In this document: piece by piece, positions 26,434 through 34,829 of the stretch
Layout of the letters: every line of letters starts with the position of its first letter
Numbering within the stretch: the first letter of the stretch is position 1
NCBI GenBank assembly: GCA_012295275.1
Contig: CM022665.1
Span: 26,773,946 to 26,837,945, forward strand
DNA: 64,000 bases
Source: Chrysomallon squamiferum
Taxonomy: Eukaryota > Mollusca > Gastropoda > Neomphalida > Peltospiridae
Reading direction: 5' to 3'
Notes under the pieces: generated by a model
The model's database searches: none
Seen by the model: only the letters and a program-made list of their open reading frames with translations
What the model was told of the DNA's origin: nothing
Made by a program: the position numbers and the translations under genes

Positions 26434-28247
26434 TGCGTGCGTGAGTGCATGTGCCTGTGATTATGTGATTTTCTTATTTCCACGGCAAACATATAAAATA
26501 AATAAAACATTAAGAAAGAAAAATGTTCCATCACTGAAGTGGTCAAGTAAATACAAAAGGGGATATATTCTGGATACGTTCACCCTCTAACTGTGTATGA
26601 TGTATATTTTTAATTAAAGAAAATCATTTTTACATAATAATTGTAAATAAACATTTTTTTTCAAGTGGCTTATAAACGATGAACAATAATGTATATTATT
26701 AATTAAAATAAAAACATTTTTATCTAATATCTACAAATAAACAAAATTTTGAAGTGACTTATTATTTTTCTTCACCTAGACTGTTTGGACGAACAGAATC
26801 TGTTTTTATGCCAAAGTCTGCCTTATTTGAGTTCCCTCCAGCACCATCTCAACCCAGTGTGCACGAAATGCTAGAAGGTAGCACAGTCGTGGCCAGCATT
26901 GAGCAGCCTCCAGATAAAAAATACCAACAGGTCAAACGACCACTGGATATGAACAGCTTAGAAAAAGGTCCACCTATACCGAAAGCCATCAAGATGAACC
27001 AGCCTCCAAAAACTGAAGGCATCAATTCTGGAGGTACATGTGAGTGTAAAATAAATAGTTGTCACTTTATTTCTGTCTTCAAAACATTTACATAATGACA
27101 TATTTGTTCTCAAACGGATGTGTTGGAACTGTACAAATCATAAGTTAACAATTGTTATGTAGTCTTTTATAAGTATTGTCAGTTTTTAGGAAGATTTATT
27201 ATTATGAAAGTTATTTAATACAGTTGCTTTTTAAAGATTACTTGAAGTTACAACTGAATATTTTTAAAATTACTGTTTTACTTCATTTTTGATACAGAAG
27301 CTGGATTTCTGTGTACCTGTTTTCTCTAATAGTGTTCACTATGTTCTATTTTAAATAGTGAATACTTATTAATTTATTCATAAATTTGTGTATTTTTATG
27401 CAGAGGTATTGTTAAACATTCATAATTAATTCATAATGCAAATGAATGTAAAAATTTTGAAAATTTATTTTTTCAGGCAACACAACAAAGGACAGTGTTT
27501 TGCTTAATTTACTGTTGACTGGAGAAGATCGGAATCATGGCTATAAAGTCAACTCACTCCTGAAGTGCAGTTCACCAGAGGTAATACACTGAATAAATAT
27601 ATTACTTGAATATTGGTAAAGCCAGTGTAATGAGTGAAATACAGATTTAAAAATATTTGTATAATATTGTTTTGTTCATTTGAAACTTCACGGAGTGTCA
27701 TCAGTGGTAAAAAAATATTATGTATAAAAATCATGCTGCGTTTTATTGTTTTTTAAATTTGAAAGCAAACAAGTTGCTGCTGTCATAAATTTACTTCTAT
27801 GTTTTAGCTAACTATAACTTGAAATTTCCTGTATTAAGTTGATATTAGATTTAAAATCTTTTTTTTTTAATAAAGGATGAAATTAATTTGTTTACCCTAT
27901 AGCAATGTAGGATTTTTTAAAAAAGATTTTTATATGATGAAATTAATCTATATTTACTTTATTTAAATTTATTTTCTCAGCACTAAGCTTTTTAACTTTT
28001 TTTTTTCTTTCTTTCTTTCTTCTGAACTAAGCATATTTAACTACTTTTTTAAAGAAATGAAATTAACTAATACTTTTTTTCAATATCAATCCAGCTGAAC
28101 TCATCTCGCTCATTCCTGCTGCCATGTCTGACAAATCATGACTGCGAGGTGAATGCTCCAACTTGTTCCAGCTCCAATCTCCTCCAGGGTCATGATCTCA
28201 TCCAGGCTCTGGAACAGGCCAATCAGAGAGCTTCAGAAAAAGTGTGA
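4217..28247 (+). CDS. HIF1A: Hypoxia-inducible factor alpha (HIF-1 alpha type), 5'-partial, 14 exons
   Basis: This is the oxygen-regulated alpha subunit of HIF. In normoxia PHD enzymes hydroxylate its prolines and VHL targets it for degradation. In hypoxia it pairs with ARNT and activates genes with RCGTG sites in the nucleus. Splicing 4217..4416, 15568..15731, 16074..16265, 18816..19009, 22681..22787, 23868..24015, 24568..24734, 25158..25244, 25429..25571, 25799..25912, 26194..26306, 26780..27039, 27477..27580 and 28095..28247 gives 714 residues plus stop with no phase conflict (human about 826). Numbering from the first whole codon: bHLH 1..66, PAS-A about 70..205, PAS-B about 250..345, N-terminal degradation motif at Pro403, C-terminal one at Pro514, C-terminal transactivation domain 665..714 with target Asn684. 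The first exon, carrying the start codon, is not identified. Invertebrates usually have one HIF-alpha, so the HIF1A name stands for the shared family. Confidence 0.95.
6518..6551. repeat. Poly(T) run
   Basis: A near-perfect T homopolymer of 34 bases in the long HIF intron. Confidence 0.9.
7007..7090. repeat. (GT)n microsatellite
   Basis: GT dinucleotides with a few interruptions (GC, TC, ATTT). The open frames crossing it encode only Cys-Val repeats and are not genes. Confidence 0.95.
8012..8050. repeat. (CA)n(TA)n compound microsatellite
   Basis: About 15 CA units run directly into five TA units inside the long HIF intron. Confidence 0.95.
8465..8520. repeat. A-rich low-complexity tract
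   Basis: Two A runs separated by TTAT, ending in AGAAGAAGAAAAA. The minus-strand open frame over it is poly-Phe and is not coding. Confidence 0.85.
9025..9076. repeat. (CAG)n(CAA)n trinucleotide tract
   Basis: CAG units pass into CAA units, which would read as poly-Gln in one frame. No splice context or flanking coding sequence supports an exon, so this is an intronic microsatellite. Confidence 0.9.
9306..9354. repeat. (TTA)n microsatellite
   Basis: About 16 perfect TTA units in the long HIF intron. Confidence 0.95.
15568..15731 (+). CDS. HIF1A: HIF-alpha exon: start of PAS-A
   Basis: The acceptor is TTATTATGTAG and the donor is CAG/GTTAGT. Two bases complete the split Glu codon, then 54 codons end in phase 0. 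It begins with an acidic linker ([14 protein letters not shown]). It continues with [20 protein letters not shown] and [14 protein letters not shown], the first strands of PAS-A. PAS-A mediates pairing with ARNT. The match to vertebrate HIF-alpha (EALDGFVMVL..DMIYISDNVNKYMGLTQ type) is unmistakable. The codons before 15568 in the open frame are intron. Confidence 0.95.
15732..16073 (+). other. HIF1A: HIF-alpha intron, 342 bp
   Basis: A short phase-0 intron with a T-rich 3' half ending AAAAACAG. Nothing else is visible in it. Confidence 0.85.
16074..16265 (+). CDS. HIF1A: HIF-alpha exon: middle of PAS-A
   Basis: The acceptor is AAACAG and the donor is AAG/GTAAGA, with 64 codons in phase 0 at both ends. 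It contains [16 protein letters not shown] and [20 protein letters not shown], followed by SATYK. These match the vertebrate HIF-alpha PAS-A core (FTHPCDHEEMREML, FFLRMKCTLTSRGR). As I recall, vertebrates encode this stretch in two exons; here it is one. Confidence 0.96.
18295..18335. repeat. (CA)n microsatellite
   Basis: About 20 perfect CA units preceded by GTGTGTACAC, intronic. Confidence 0.95.
18563..18586. repeat. (GT)n microsatellite
   Basis: About 12 GT units, intronic. It is the opposite strand sense to the CA tract 230 bp upstream, so the two could pair as an inverted repeat. Confidence 0.9.
18816..19009 (+). CDS. HIF1A: HIF-alpha exon: end of PAS-A and linker to PAS-B
   Basis: The acceptor is TTCAAG and the donor is AAG/GTAATA, with 64 codons plus two bases of a split Arg codon. 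It opens with VVKCTGHLV (vertebrate VLHCTGHI). Then come an inserted charged stretch, an [20 protein letters not shown] segment (20 residues, close to vertebrate HIF-alpha) and [14 protein letters not shown], which starts PAS-B. Minus-strand frames here are antisense shadows. Confidence 0.95.
19010..22680 (+). other. HIF1A: HIF-alpha intron, about 3.7 kb
   Basis: A T run (19276..19301) and an A run (19379..19399) lie about 80 bp apart and could fold on each other. The rest is AT-rich with a few small open frames (for example 21353..21535 and 21768..21974) that match nothing. The acceptor TTTTTCTTTCAG is strong. Confidence 0.85.
22681..22787 (+). CDS. HIF1A: HIF-alpha exon: PAS-B, first part
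   Basis: The acceptor is TTTCTTTCAG and the donor is CT/GTAAGT. The first base completes Arg, then 35 codons and one base follow. It reads [20 protein letters not shown], then [15 protein letters not shown], matching vertebrate HIF PAS-B ([25 protein letters not shown] type). Vertebrate PAS-B holds the internal cavity that HIF-2 inhibitors use. Confidence 0.95.
22788..23867 (+). other. HIF1A: HIF-alpha intron, about 1.1 kb
   Basis: A phase-1 intron with a TTA/TTATTG microsatellite at 23021..23080. The open frames at 22730..22945 and 23199..23486 are exon read-through or chance. Confidence 0.85.
23021..23080. repeat. (TTA)n(TTATTG)n microsatellite
   Basis: TTA units pass into about six TTATTG (TTGTTA) hexamers, then back to TTA. 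Confidence 0.9.
23868..24015 (+). CDS. HIF1A: HIF-alpha exon: PAS-B, second part
   Basis: The acceptor is TTATTCAG and the donor is GAG/GTATGT. Two bases complete Leu, then 48 codons and two bases follow. It reads [20 protein letters not shown], then [12 protein letters not shown] and WVVCVHYIM. This is the diagnostic HIF PAS-B end (FTKGQ..[33 protein letters not shown]). Confidence 0.96.
24016..24567 (+). other. HIF1A: HIF-alpha intron, 552 bp
   Basis: AT-rich, phase 2, with a short TATA tract near 24505..24530. Nothing else is visible. Confidence 0.85.
24568..24734 (+). CDS. HIF1A: HIF-alpha exon: PAC end and start of the oxygen-dependent region
   Basis: The acceptor is TACTTCAG and the donor is CCT/GTAAGT. 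One base completes Ser, then 55 codons and one base follow. [15 protein letters not shown] ends the PAS-associated segment. The rest, including [20 protein letters not shown], is proline- and acid-rich linker leading to the degradation domain. The last part is lineage-specific and I see no named motif in it. Confidence 0.92.
24735..25157 (+). other. HIF1A: HIF-alpha intron, 423 bp
   Basis: Very AT-rich intron with T runs and an acceptor TTAATTTTCAG. Nothing coding is visible. Confidence 0.85.
25158..25244 (+). CDS. HIF1A: HIF-alpha exon: N-terminal oxygen-dependent degradation motif
   Basis: The acceptor is TTTTCAG and the donor is AAG/GTGAGT. The peptide [16 protein letters not shown] carries an exact LxxLAP hydroxylation motif (L-N-Y-L-A-P). 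The target proline codon is at 25193..25195 (residue 403 of the partial protein). It aligns with human Pro402 in a similar LxxLLAPAAGD context. PHD enzymes hydroxylate this proline and VHL then binds it. Confidence 0.95.
25429..25571 (+). CDS. HIF1A: HIF-alpha exon: basic linker in the degradation domain
   Basis: The acceptor is TTTTATAG and the donor is AGG/GTATAT. It completes a split Val, then gives 47 codons ending in phase 0. It contains a basic cluster GQKKKKIIS, an AMKEEPGI stretch that fits a loose sumoylation consensus (hydrophobic-K-x-E), and a Thr/Pro/Glu-rich end. No vertebrate counterpart is clear, so this is linker defined by its reading frame and splice sites. Confidence 0.88.
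25799..25912 (+). CDS. HIF1A: HIF-alpha exon: acidic linker before the C-terminal degradation motif
   Basis: The acceptor is CTGTAACAG and the donor is GAG/GTAAAA, with 38 codons in phase 0 at both ends. It includes [20 protein letters not shown] and ends in an Ala/Glu run. In human HIF-1 alpha the comparable place reads [22 protein letters not shown], and the spacing of hydrophobic and acidic residues is alike. Confidence 0.9.
25913..26193 (+). other. HIF1A: HIF-alpha intron, 281 bp
   Basis: A very AT-rich phase-0 intron with a weak pyrimidine tract before the acceptor ATTTATAG. Confidence 0.85.
26194..26306 (+). CDS. HIF1A: HIF-alpha exon: C-terminal oxygen-dependent degradation motif
   Basis: The acceptor is TTTATAG and the donor is GG/GTAAGT. 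The peptide [17 protein letters not shown] aligns with the human motif around Pro564 (LxxLAPYIPMDDDF). The target proline is residue 514, codon 26218..26220. The APxIPM core and acidic tail are kept, but the Leu directly before Ala-Pro is Arg and the Leu three earlier is Met. Proline hydroxylation here should still be possible, because VHL contacts centre on the hydroxyproline and flanking backbone. Confidence 0.94.
26404..26432. repeat. (GT)n microsatellite
   Basis: About 14 GT units followed by GCATGCGTGCGTGAGTG, intronic. Confidence 0.95.
26597..26768. repeat. Two-copy tandem duplication, about 89 bp, just before an exon
   Basis: The order TGTATAT..TTAATTAAA..ACATTTTT..AAATAAACA..AAGTGRCTTAT occurs twice, beginning at 26601 and 26690. 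The second copy ends about 12 bases before the acceptor of the next HIF exon, so it overlaps the likely branch-point region. Confidence 0.7.
26780..27039 (+). CDS. HIF1A: HIF-alpha exon: long linker with basic patch
   Basis: The acceptor is TTCACCTAG and the donor is ACAT/GTGAGT. One base completes Gly, then 86 codons and one base follow. It is proline-rich ([18 protein letters not shown]) with a basic patch QQVKRPLD and later [11 protein letters not shown]. It fills the place of the human inhibitory region and C-terminal nuclear localisation signal. The basic patch could serve as the latter, which is inference. Confidence 0.9.
27040..27476 (+). other. HIF1A: HIF-alpha intron, 437 bp
   Basis: AT-rich phase-1 intron with acceptor TTTATTTTTTCAG. 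Nothing else is visible. Confidence 0.85.
27477..27580 (+). CDS. HIF1A: HIF-alpha exon: segment before the C-terminal transactivation domain
   Basis: The acceptor is TTTTTTCAG and the donor is GAG/GTAATA. Two bases complete Cys, then 34 codons end in phase 0. It contains [20 protein letters not shown]. Leu-rich helix-like content here resembles the region before the transactivation domain in other HIF-alphas, but no named motif is seen. Confidence 0.9.
27581..28094 (+). other. HIF1A: HIF-alpha last intron, 514 bp
   Basis: A phase-0 intron with locally repeated phrases (GATGAAATTAAT at about 27877 and 27936; CTAAGC..TTTAACT near 27983 and 28028). It ends in acceptor CAATCCAG. Confidence 0.8.
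28095..28247 (+). CDS. HIF1A: HIF-alpha last exon: C-terminal transactivation domain
   Basis: The acceptor is TCAATCCAG, with 50 codons and TGA at 28245..28247. It reads [15 protein letters not shown], then [14 protein letters not shown], matching the human end LTSYDCEVNAP..NLLQGEELLRALDQ. The Asn in DCEVNAP (codon 28152..28154) is the residue FIH hydroxylates to block CBP/p300 TAZ1 binding. The downstream Leu-rich helix is the coactivator contact. A tail of about nine residues after the helix is longer than in human. Confidence 0.97.
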   Translation: MNSSRSFLLPCLTNHDCEVNAPTCSSSNLLQGHDLIQALEQANQRASEKV

Positions 28248-29622
28248 ATGGGTGGAGTTTAGAGGAAAGCCATCATATTTGACAGAAATAGAAGAACATA
28301 ATACACAAATCATAGACAATAGCCTGTAGACTGTTGGATTGGCTCACCTGTCATGATATCTGAGATTGTTGATGTTCACTTAGTACAGCATAAATATAGT
28401 GATTATTGTGGTAATAACTGTGTTTATATTGATGAACTACTTGTTTTGATTGTGTTGATCATATTATAAAGGATTTTAACATTTTATTTTTTATTTTTTA
28501 TTGGTTTTTTTTTTTTTAATTTTGATAATTTTTTTTTTTTTTAAATGATTTTTATTTAATTTTTGTTTTGTTTTCTTTTCATTTCTTTCTGTGCTTGTTT
28601 TTGAAATGTGCTTGGATTGGTTGCAGAGTTGTAAATGCACAGTAATAACTGATTGATACTTGTACAGCCATGACAACTGTCAAACTTTTTAACTAAAGTG
28701 TAAATTTTGGATGATTATTTAAACTCTTGTGATTTATTTTTAATCCCTGTTTCAAATTATGTTTAAATTGGTCCGTTTCTAATTACTTGTTGTTTGTCTA
28801 TTGTATTGTTGTGTTTCCCCATCAGTCCTCTTCTAACAGCATTGTCTTCACATAAAATTTAAATTAAGAATTTTAAATGAGTAAGATGCAGTTCAGATTA
28901 TTTGGGGCACTTGTTAATACTGATCACTTTGAAGATTAACAATAGTTTGACAGTTGTCACATTGTTGTTGCAGGAAACGTACAAATACATTTTGTATCTG
29001 AATCAAAATGACATTTATTACTTAAACTGCATAGCTAAACGGTCTTAGTATTACATTGTGAAGAAAAATAATTGTTAAAATATATTTTATTGATAAATAT
29101 TTGTCTCATAAGCATATTTGTAAAAGCTATGCATTCAAATATAGACAAATATATATATATATGTATCTTTGTTAAAATTAAATTTAAAAATGTAATTTTC
29201 GAACTGAAATTTATACTTTCAGTCTGGCAAACCTTAATCATTACCTGTCTCATGCCTTATCCTTATCCAGGTGTTTCAAACGTAAATAATAACCAATGAT
29301 TAATAGTTTATTATCTGCACTTCGTTTTTGCCTTTTGTTTTTTTCCTTTTTAAATTGTTTTTCATTAATCTTGTTCATGATGGCACAAAGATCAATAGAG
29401 CTTAATTTATTATTATAAATTACAGAAAACATTTTAAATTTGATTTTTTTATCATTTTTCATTCAGATTATTTAACAGATATATATTTTTTCTACTAAGA
29501 CTTTCATTTCAACAAGTCCCAAAATTCCAAGATTTAGGAAGATGAAAGTGCTGGAGTTTTCAAGTGCTAAAAAGTTGAGACATTTATTCTCCTGACCAGC
29601 TGCATTTTAGCAGCTGAATTAA

Positions 29623-29643
29623 TATTGTTGTTGTTGTTGTTGC

Positions 29644-29710
<67 letters not shown>
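29623..29710. repeat. (TTG)n(TTA)n microsatellite
   Basis: Five TTG units, GCTA, then about 25 TTA units with one TTT interruption. Confidence 0.95.
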
Positions 29711-30300
29711 TAAATTACACTTTGATGGCTTACATATTTGTCATGATAAAATAATATTGTACATATGAATATATTTGGTGGTTAAGAATTGAAATGTTTT
29801 TAGATTCAAATCAAACGTAGAATAAACAGTGGTATAGCTCTGTGAAAATAATTATTAATTTCCCGTTTTTTTTGTAAAAAGTTTTCATTTAATTTTGGTT
29901 ATTTTTATTTGTATCTTAACATTTTGACAAATGAATTGTGTAATTTCATTTTTGTTGTCAATTAATATTATTTTGTTAATCCAATTTATAATTGGGTAGT
30001 TTTCATTTTGTCTTAATGCTTGTTTTTGATTTTATTAATCATCCTGTTCACAGATACAAATCATAATAATTTGTTATTTTATGTCATTAAAACATTTTTA
30101 AATTAATTTTATTTTATTTTTATTTAAATTTTAGTATGTATATGAAAGTTTCTGGTATCTTATTTTGACATGTCCTGTAATTTTTAACATAATTGTGCCT
30201 TTAATGGGCAGGGAAATCATTATTTTTTCTTTATTATAATGATTATATTGTATAGAGACCATAATAAACTTCAACATTTTTATTTATTTGTCTTCATGCA

Positions 30301-30306
30301 AATAAA
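30301..30306 (+). terminator. HIF1A: Candidate HIF-alpha polyadenylation signal
   Basis: AATAAA about 2.05 kb after the stop, followed by TTTTGATTTTCTTTGTG, a T/G-rich downstream element. A partner AATAAA lies at 30263. Position only; chance matches are frequent here. Confidence 0.35.
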
Positions 30307-30325
30307 GATTTTGATTTTCTTTGTG

Positions 30326-31161
30326 ATAAAAATCAGATTTTCAAGATGCAGTTCATATAAAAATATTTTAAAATAAATAAACTTGAAAAATTAAAAATTA
30401 AAAAACAAAAAATAATAATTAAATAAAAATTTGACAATCCGCTATCAGAAATCCAAAAAGCTTTGAAATTAATTTTCTGTTTTCATCTTACTTAAAAAAA
30501 AAAAAAAACATTAATAAATAAATAAATAAATAAATTATCTGATATAAATTTATGTATTATTGAATAATCCCTTTAGATTGTTGATTGTGCCCAAAGATTG
30601 TTGGCCTGTACAATAATAACATAGTATTCAATTGTTTCTACAGAGTTATTATTACCACTGCCTACTGTCAAGTACTTCCTGCAAGTCATGGCTACAGATA
30701 TTAACTTATAAACTTTAAAAATTAATAAACTTAACATCATAACTTTAGCAAATAACAAAGTGCAGAGAAAACTGTTAATCGCTAAACAAGAGTTCTAATA
30801 GCATCTGCAAGTTAACAATAAAATTATTAGAACTGAAGTAAGCAAATTCTCAAGTTGAAAAATGATTTTAAAAACAAAAACAAATAAGGATCAGATATTT
30901 GTGGTTGAGACATCTATTACTTTTTGCATAAGGTTTGTACATTATTAAAAAATACCAGCATCCAAAGACTAATAGAAAATCCTATACTGTGACCTAGCCT
31001 TACATGAAGTTTTTGCCAGTAATGTATAATATACTAACTACACAATTTTGGCTTCTGTTTCAAATTTAATCTTTTGAGTAAGAAGTGGAAGAGCTATTTT
31101 ATTATACTAGTGTTTGAATTTGTAAAATATTAATATTTAGACTATAGAATTACCAGTAATT

Positions 31162-31193
<32 letters not shown>

Positions 31194-31650
31194 CTGCTGT
31201 AATGTGTATATGTATATATATAAATATATGTATGTATACATAAACACTTACTCTAGAAACACTATGTAAGTCGAAAATTAATGTGAATCGCACAACGTTT
31301 CAGCAATCATCTGTTTGTACAGTAATGTCATGTTAAATTGTACAGAATATTTCCTGTGAAAATTACTTGATGCATGTTGATCAAACTGTTTTCTTTTTTC
31401 TCCATAATGCTACTATTCTTTTCTTATGTTCAGTGTTTATATCTTTTCTCCATGAGACCAGTGCATTGGAAAATGCATTTTTTTTTTTTTTTCTTTCTTA
31501 TTTTTAGCGGTAGTGTTTATATATATATGTATATATAAATAGAGAAATAAAATGTATTTTGTTGCCCTTCTCACTTTTACTATAAGTCTTATCATCATTT
31601 TGCTTATGACTGATTATTAACATGCTGTGCATCAATGTTGCTTTCAATGA

Positions 31651-31682
<32 letters not shown>

Positions 31683-34600
31683 CTACTGTTTAATTATCTT
31701 TAAGTAACTAATTTCAAATTGGCATAACAAACCAACAAAGAAACAAAAATGGCATTAATATTATCTTAAATTATTATTAACAACCTTATTCAGATCTGAA
31801 AAAAAAAAAAAATAATAATTTAATAAAATATGTTTATGTAAATATTTTAAACAAAACTTTGTATTTAAATTAAATACCAGTATACTGTTTCTAAGGAGGA
31901 AACATTTTATATATTTTTGCATTTATTTGTGAAAGCTGAAATAACAAGTTAGCCTAAGAAAAATTTCCCCACCTAACTAACTGGATAATGGACTAAAAGC
32001 AACCTTTAACAAAAGAAACAAAATAAAATTTTCCTTTTTTTTTGTAAAAATGTTTTTTAATTTCTGTAAAATGCTCCAATATATTATATAAGAATTTAGT
32101 GTGCACCTCTGTATTGGATTGTTCATTTATCAGTGTGTGTTATATTTAGTTCAGAAACAACTATAAAGTTATGTTTACAAAAAGATAAATATTAATGGGT
32201 ACACAAACATTTAAAAACAGACAAAGTCTGTATTATCCTTGGTTTAATGCAAACCAGTTTTAGTGTTATTGTTTTAGTTGGGTATATATTTTATAGAATT
32301 TTATCAGTATCGTAACATAGTTTAAAATTCATTGCCTGATAATCATATTGGACAGTTTTCATTTTATTATATTTTAAATTGTAAGTAATGAAATAGTGAA
32401 TTACGCACAAATTTTTCATGTGGGATATGGTACTTCTTTTTCCCAGTATATATTTGTAAAAGAAAAAAAGGTAAATATAAAAATATAAAGAATTAGTTAA
32501 GTGAAATGGTGGAACTGCAAAATACTATTTAAATAAGTAATAAAAGTCTGCAGTAAAGGTAAATAGCATCTTGCAGCAGGGTTTACATATTAAATTTCGT
32601 CATCTGTCAAAACGAGAAGGATATCCAAACAAAAACACCACTGAAGGGTGCAAAATTATTGATATTAAATGTACACATGAAAATATATGGACTTAATTAT
32701 TTTATTTTCAATATTATTTGGACAACATAGTGGGTATTTTTGGTCCAAATTTATGAAAATATTTGGTTTGGTTACTTCATTATTGTGGCATATGACTCAC
32801 TATTTCATTTTATTGTAAATTTGTTTTTGTGTCAGATCTGTAAAATAAACATTTCTTTTGTTATTTCAGTTGATTGTTTGTCAAATATCCAGGAAAATAG
32901 AAACTACTGTTTTTTGCCAAGATTGTATAAAGAGGATACATTTTATCATTTTTATCATTTGCCCAAGAATTAGGGTATCATGGTTAATTTCCTTGAAAAC
33001 CACAAGTTGGTACAGCCTTACATTTCAGTTCTTTTTAGGCTTCAATTTTACACACATACATTTTATTTAAAAAAAAAAAAAATAATAAAAAAAGGAAAAT
33101 GTCATTCACTGTGACAAAATGGAAATTAGGTTTTAAAAGAAAGTCTTTTTTAAAAATATTTGTTTAAAAAAATGTCAAATACTATGTAGCTGAATACTGA
33201 TATTGAAGAGCAAAGCATATACTGAAAAACAAATTTAAAAAAATGAAATATTTTTAAAAAAGAAAGGTTTTAAAGATATGTACAGCTGTTATCAGTCTAT
33301 TTTGTTCTAGGTCATCTGTCATTATGCTAACATTTTTGCCAGTAAAATTGGCATTTGTTCCTGGTATCCATAACAGTATCATGTTACTGGTATTGTCATT
33401 GTTGTACTAATGGTATTATTGTTATTATAGAAATAAAAAGTATATCTTAAAATGCCTGTGTTATCATTTGTTTTTGTGCTTATTTTTTATTTGTCAATAA
33501 TAGGCTTCAATTCCATTATGTTTCTTATGGAATTTATATCCAGAATAACTTGGTCTAAGGAACTGCTTCTTCCAGTTCTTTATTACTTCTGACATTTTTT
33601 TTGTAAAAGAAAAAAGTGCATTGATAAACGCAATGATGTTTTTATTCTGAAAAAGCATAATGTGAATGACAAACACAATTTCTATGCATGTTTTTTGCTT
33701 TGCTACAAATGAAAATGCAATTTTATAAACAATTATTTTGTTTATAAAGGAATATAATTTCACTATCTGGTAGAATGTGTTATTTGTCTTCATGTAAGTG
33801 AAAATGAAAAAAATGACAGCTGTTATATTTTTTTATATATAGGAAAACAATTTGATTTCACTATCTCAAGAGTACCAAGATAATCAAAAATTGTTTCATA
33901 CTAACAACTGTATGCTTGAAAAAATAACAGCAATAATAATAACACAAAACTTTGCATGTGTGTGTGTATGTGTTTAATGAAATGTGAATTGGTGATATTG
34001 TATTCAATTTTAAAATTAAGTTATCTCCATTTTATCTCTAAAATGTTGTCATCTGCAACATTATATCAGATATATTTTTTTAAAATAACATTACATAATC
34101 AGTTCTGTTGACAGTTACATATTTTACCTCAAAATATATGACCATTTCATGCAAGCTCAGTTTACCTTTTTCAGATAAGTAGATGGCTATCTATAATGTA
34201 TATATTATATGTATATGAAATTATTTCTATGAAAAATCTGAAGGATAAAAAAAAAGTGAATTTTTTGCTGACAGAATAGTGATCTAATAACAGATTTTAC
34301 TGCTGAAGAATATCATTGTAGCTTATTATTTTGTCATTTTACATATTTACTAAGTTTAATATATTTATCTTGGCATCAATATGACCATTATTATTATTAC
34401 TACTACTACTACTACTACTACTATTTGTGACTTACAGAGAATTAATGCAAGTTTTAAAGCACATCAGTATATTTTTATAATAAATGGTTTTTATATGCCA
34501 GCTATTCTTATATAATGATCATGTGAAGGAACATATCATCCCTCCACTGGCTAATCTCATCAGTTAGCACTAAGGAGTCTTTGTCTGCACCTTCCCACAA

Positions 34601-34829
34601 AAGCCACACACAAATATTATATTTTTTATTTTATTTTTTTTCATCTTGTTTTATAAATTTGTATTTATTTATTTGTTTGTTTGTGTGTGATGTGTGTGTG
34701 CAAAATCAGTTCAGAAAAACAAACTATAGTCCAAACTGTTTCTGAGTAATATCCTGATTATTAATTACGTTTCACATTATTATGATATATAGAACCTGTC
34801 ACAAATAACAATACAACTTAACACCAATT
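30326..34829. other. AT-rich intergenic region between HIF-alpha and RGS22
   Basis: No exon, RNA gene or transposon domain was recognised on either strand. It holds T runs at 31166..31192 and 31652..31677, TA/GTATA tracts near 31207..31240 and 31518..31540, and a TAC microsatellite at 34387..34424. Small open frames (for example 32740..32973 and minus 33494..33793) look like chance. An AATAAA at 33432 followed by GT-rich sequence could be a distal polyA site of HIF-alpha. Confidence 0.6.
34387..34424. repeat. (TTA)n(CTA)n microsatellite
   Basis: TTA units pass into about nine ACT units. Confidence 0.9.

Larger units (their letters stand above)
28248..30325 (+). other. HIF1A: Probable HIF-alpha 3'UTR
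   Basis: AT-rich sequence after the stop. It holds many ATTTA pentamers and a TTG/TTA microsatellite at 29623..29710. AATAAA occurs at 30263 and 30301, followed by T/G-rich sequence. The end is uncertain because other AATAAA signals lie downstream (for example 33432, followed by a GT-rich stretch). Confidence 0.4.

Noticed and set aside
28248-30325. ATTTA elements as AU-rich instability signals
   Set aside because: Expected by chance at this base composition.
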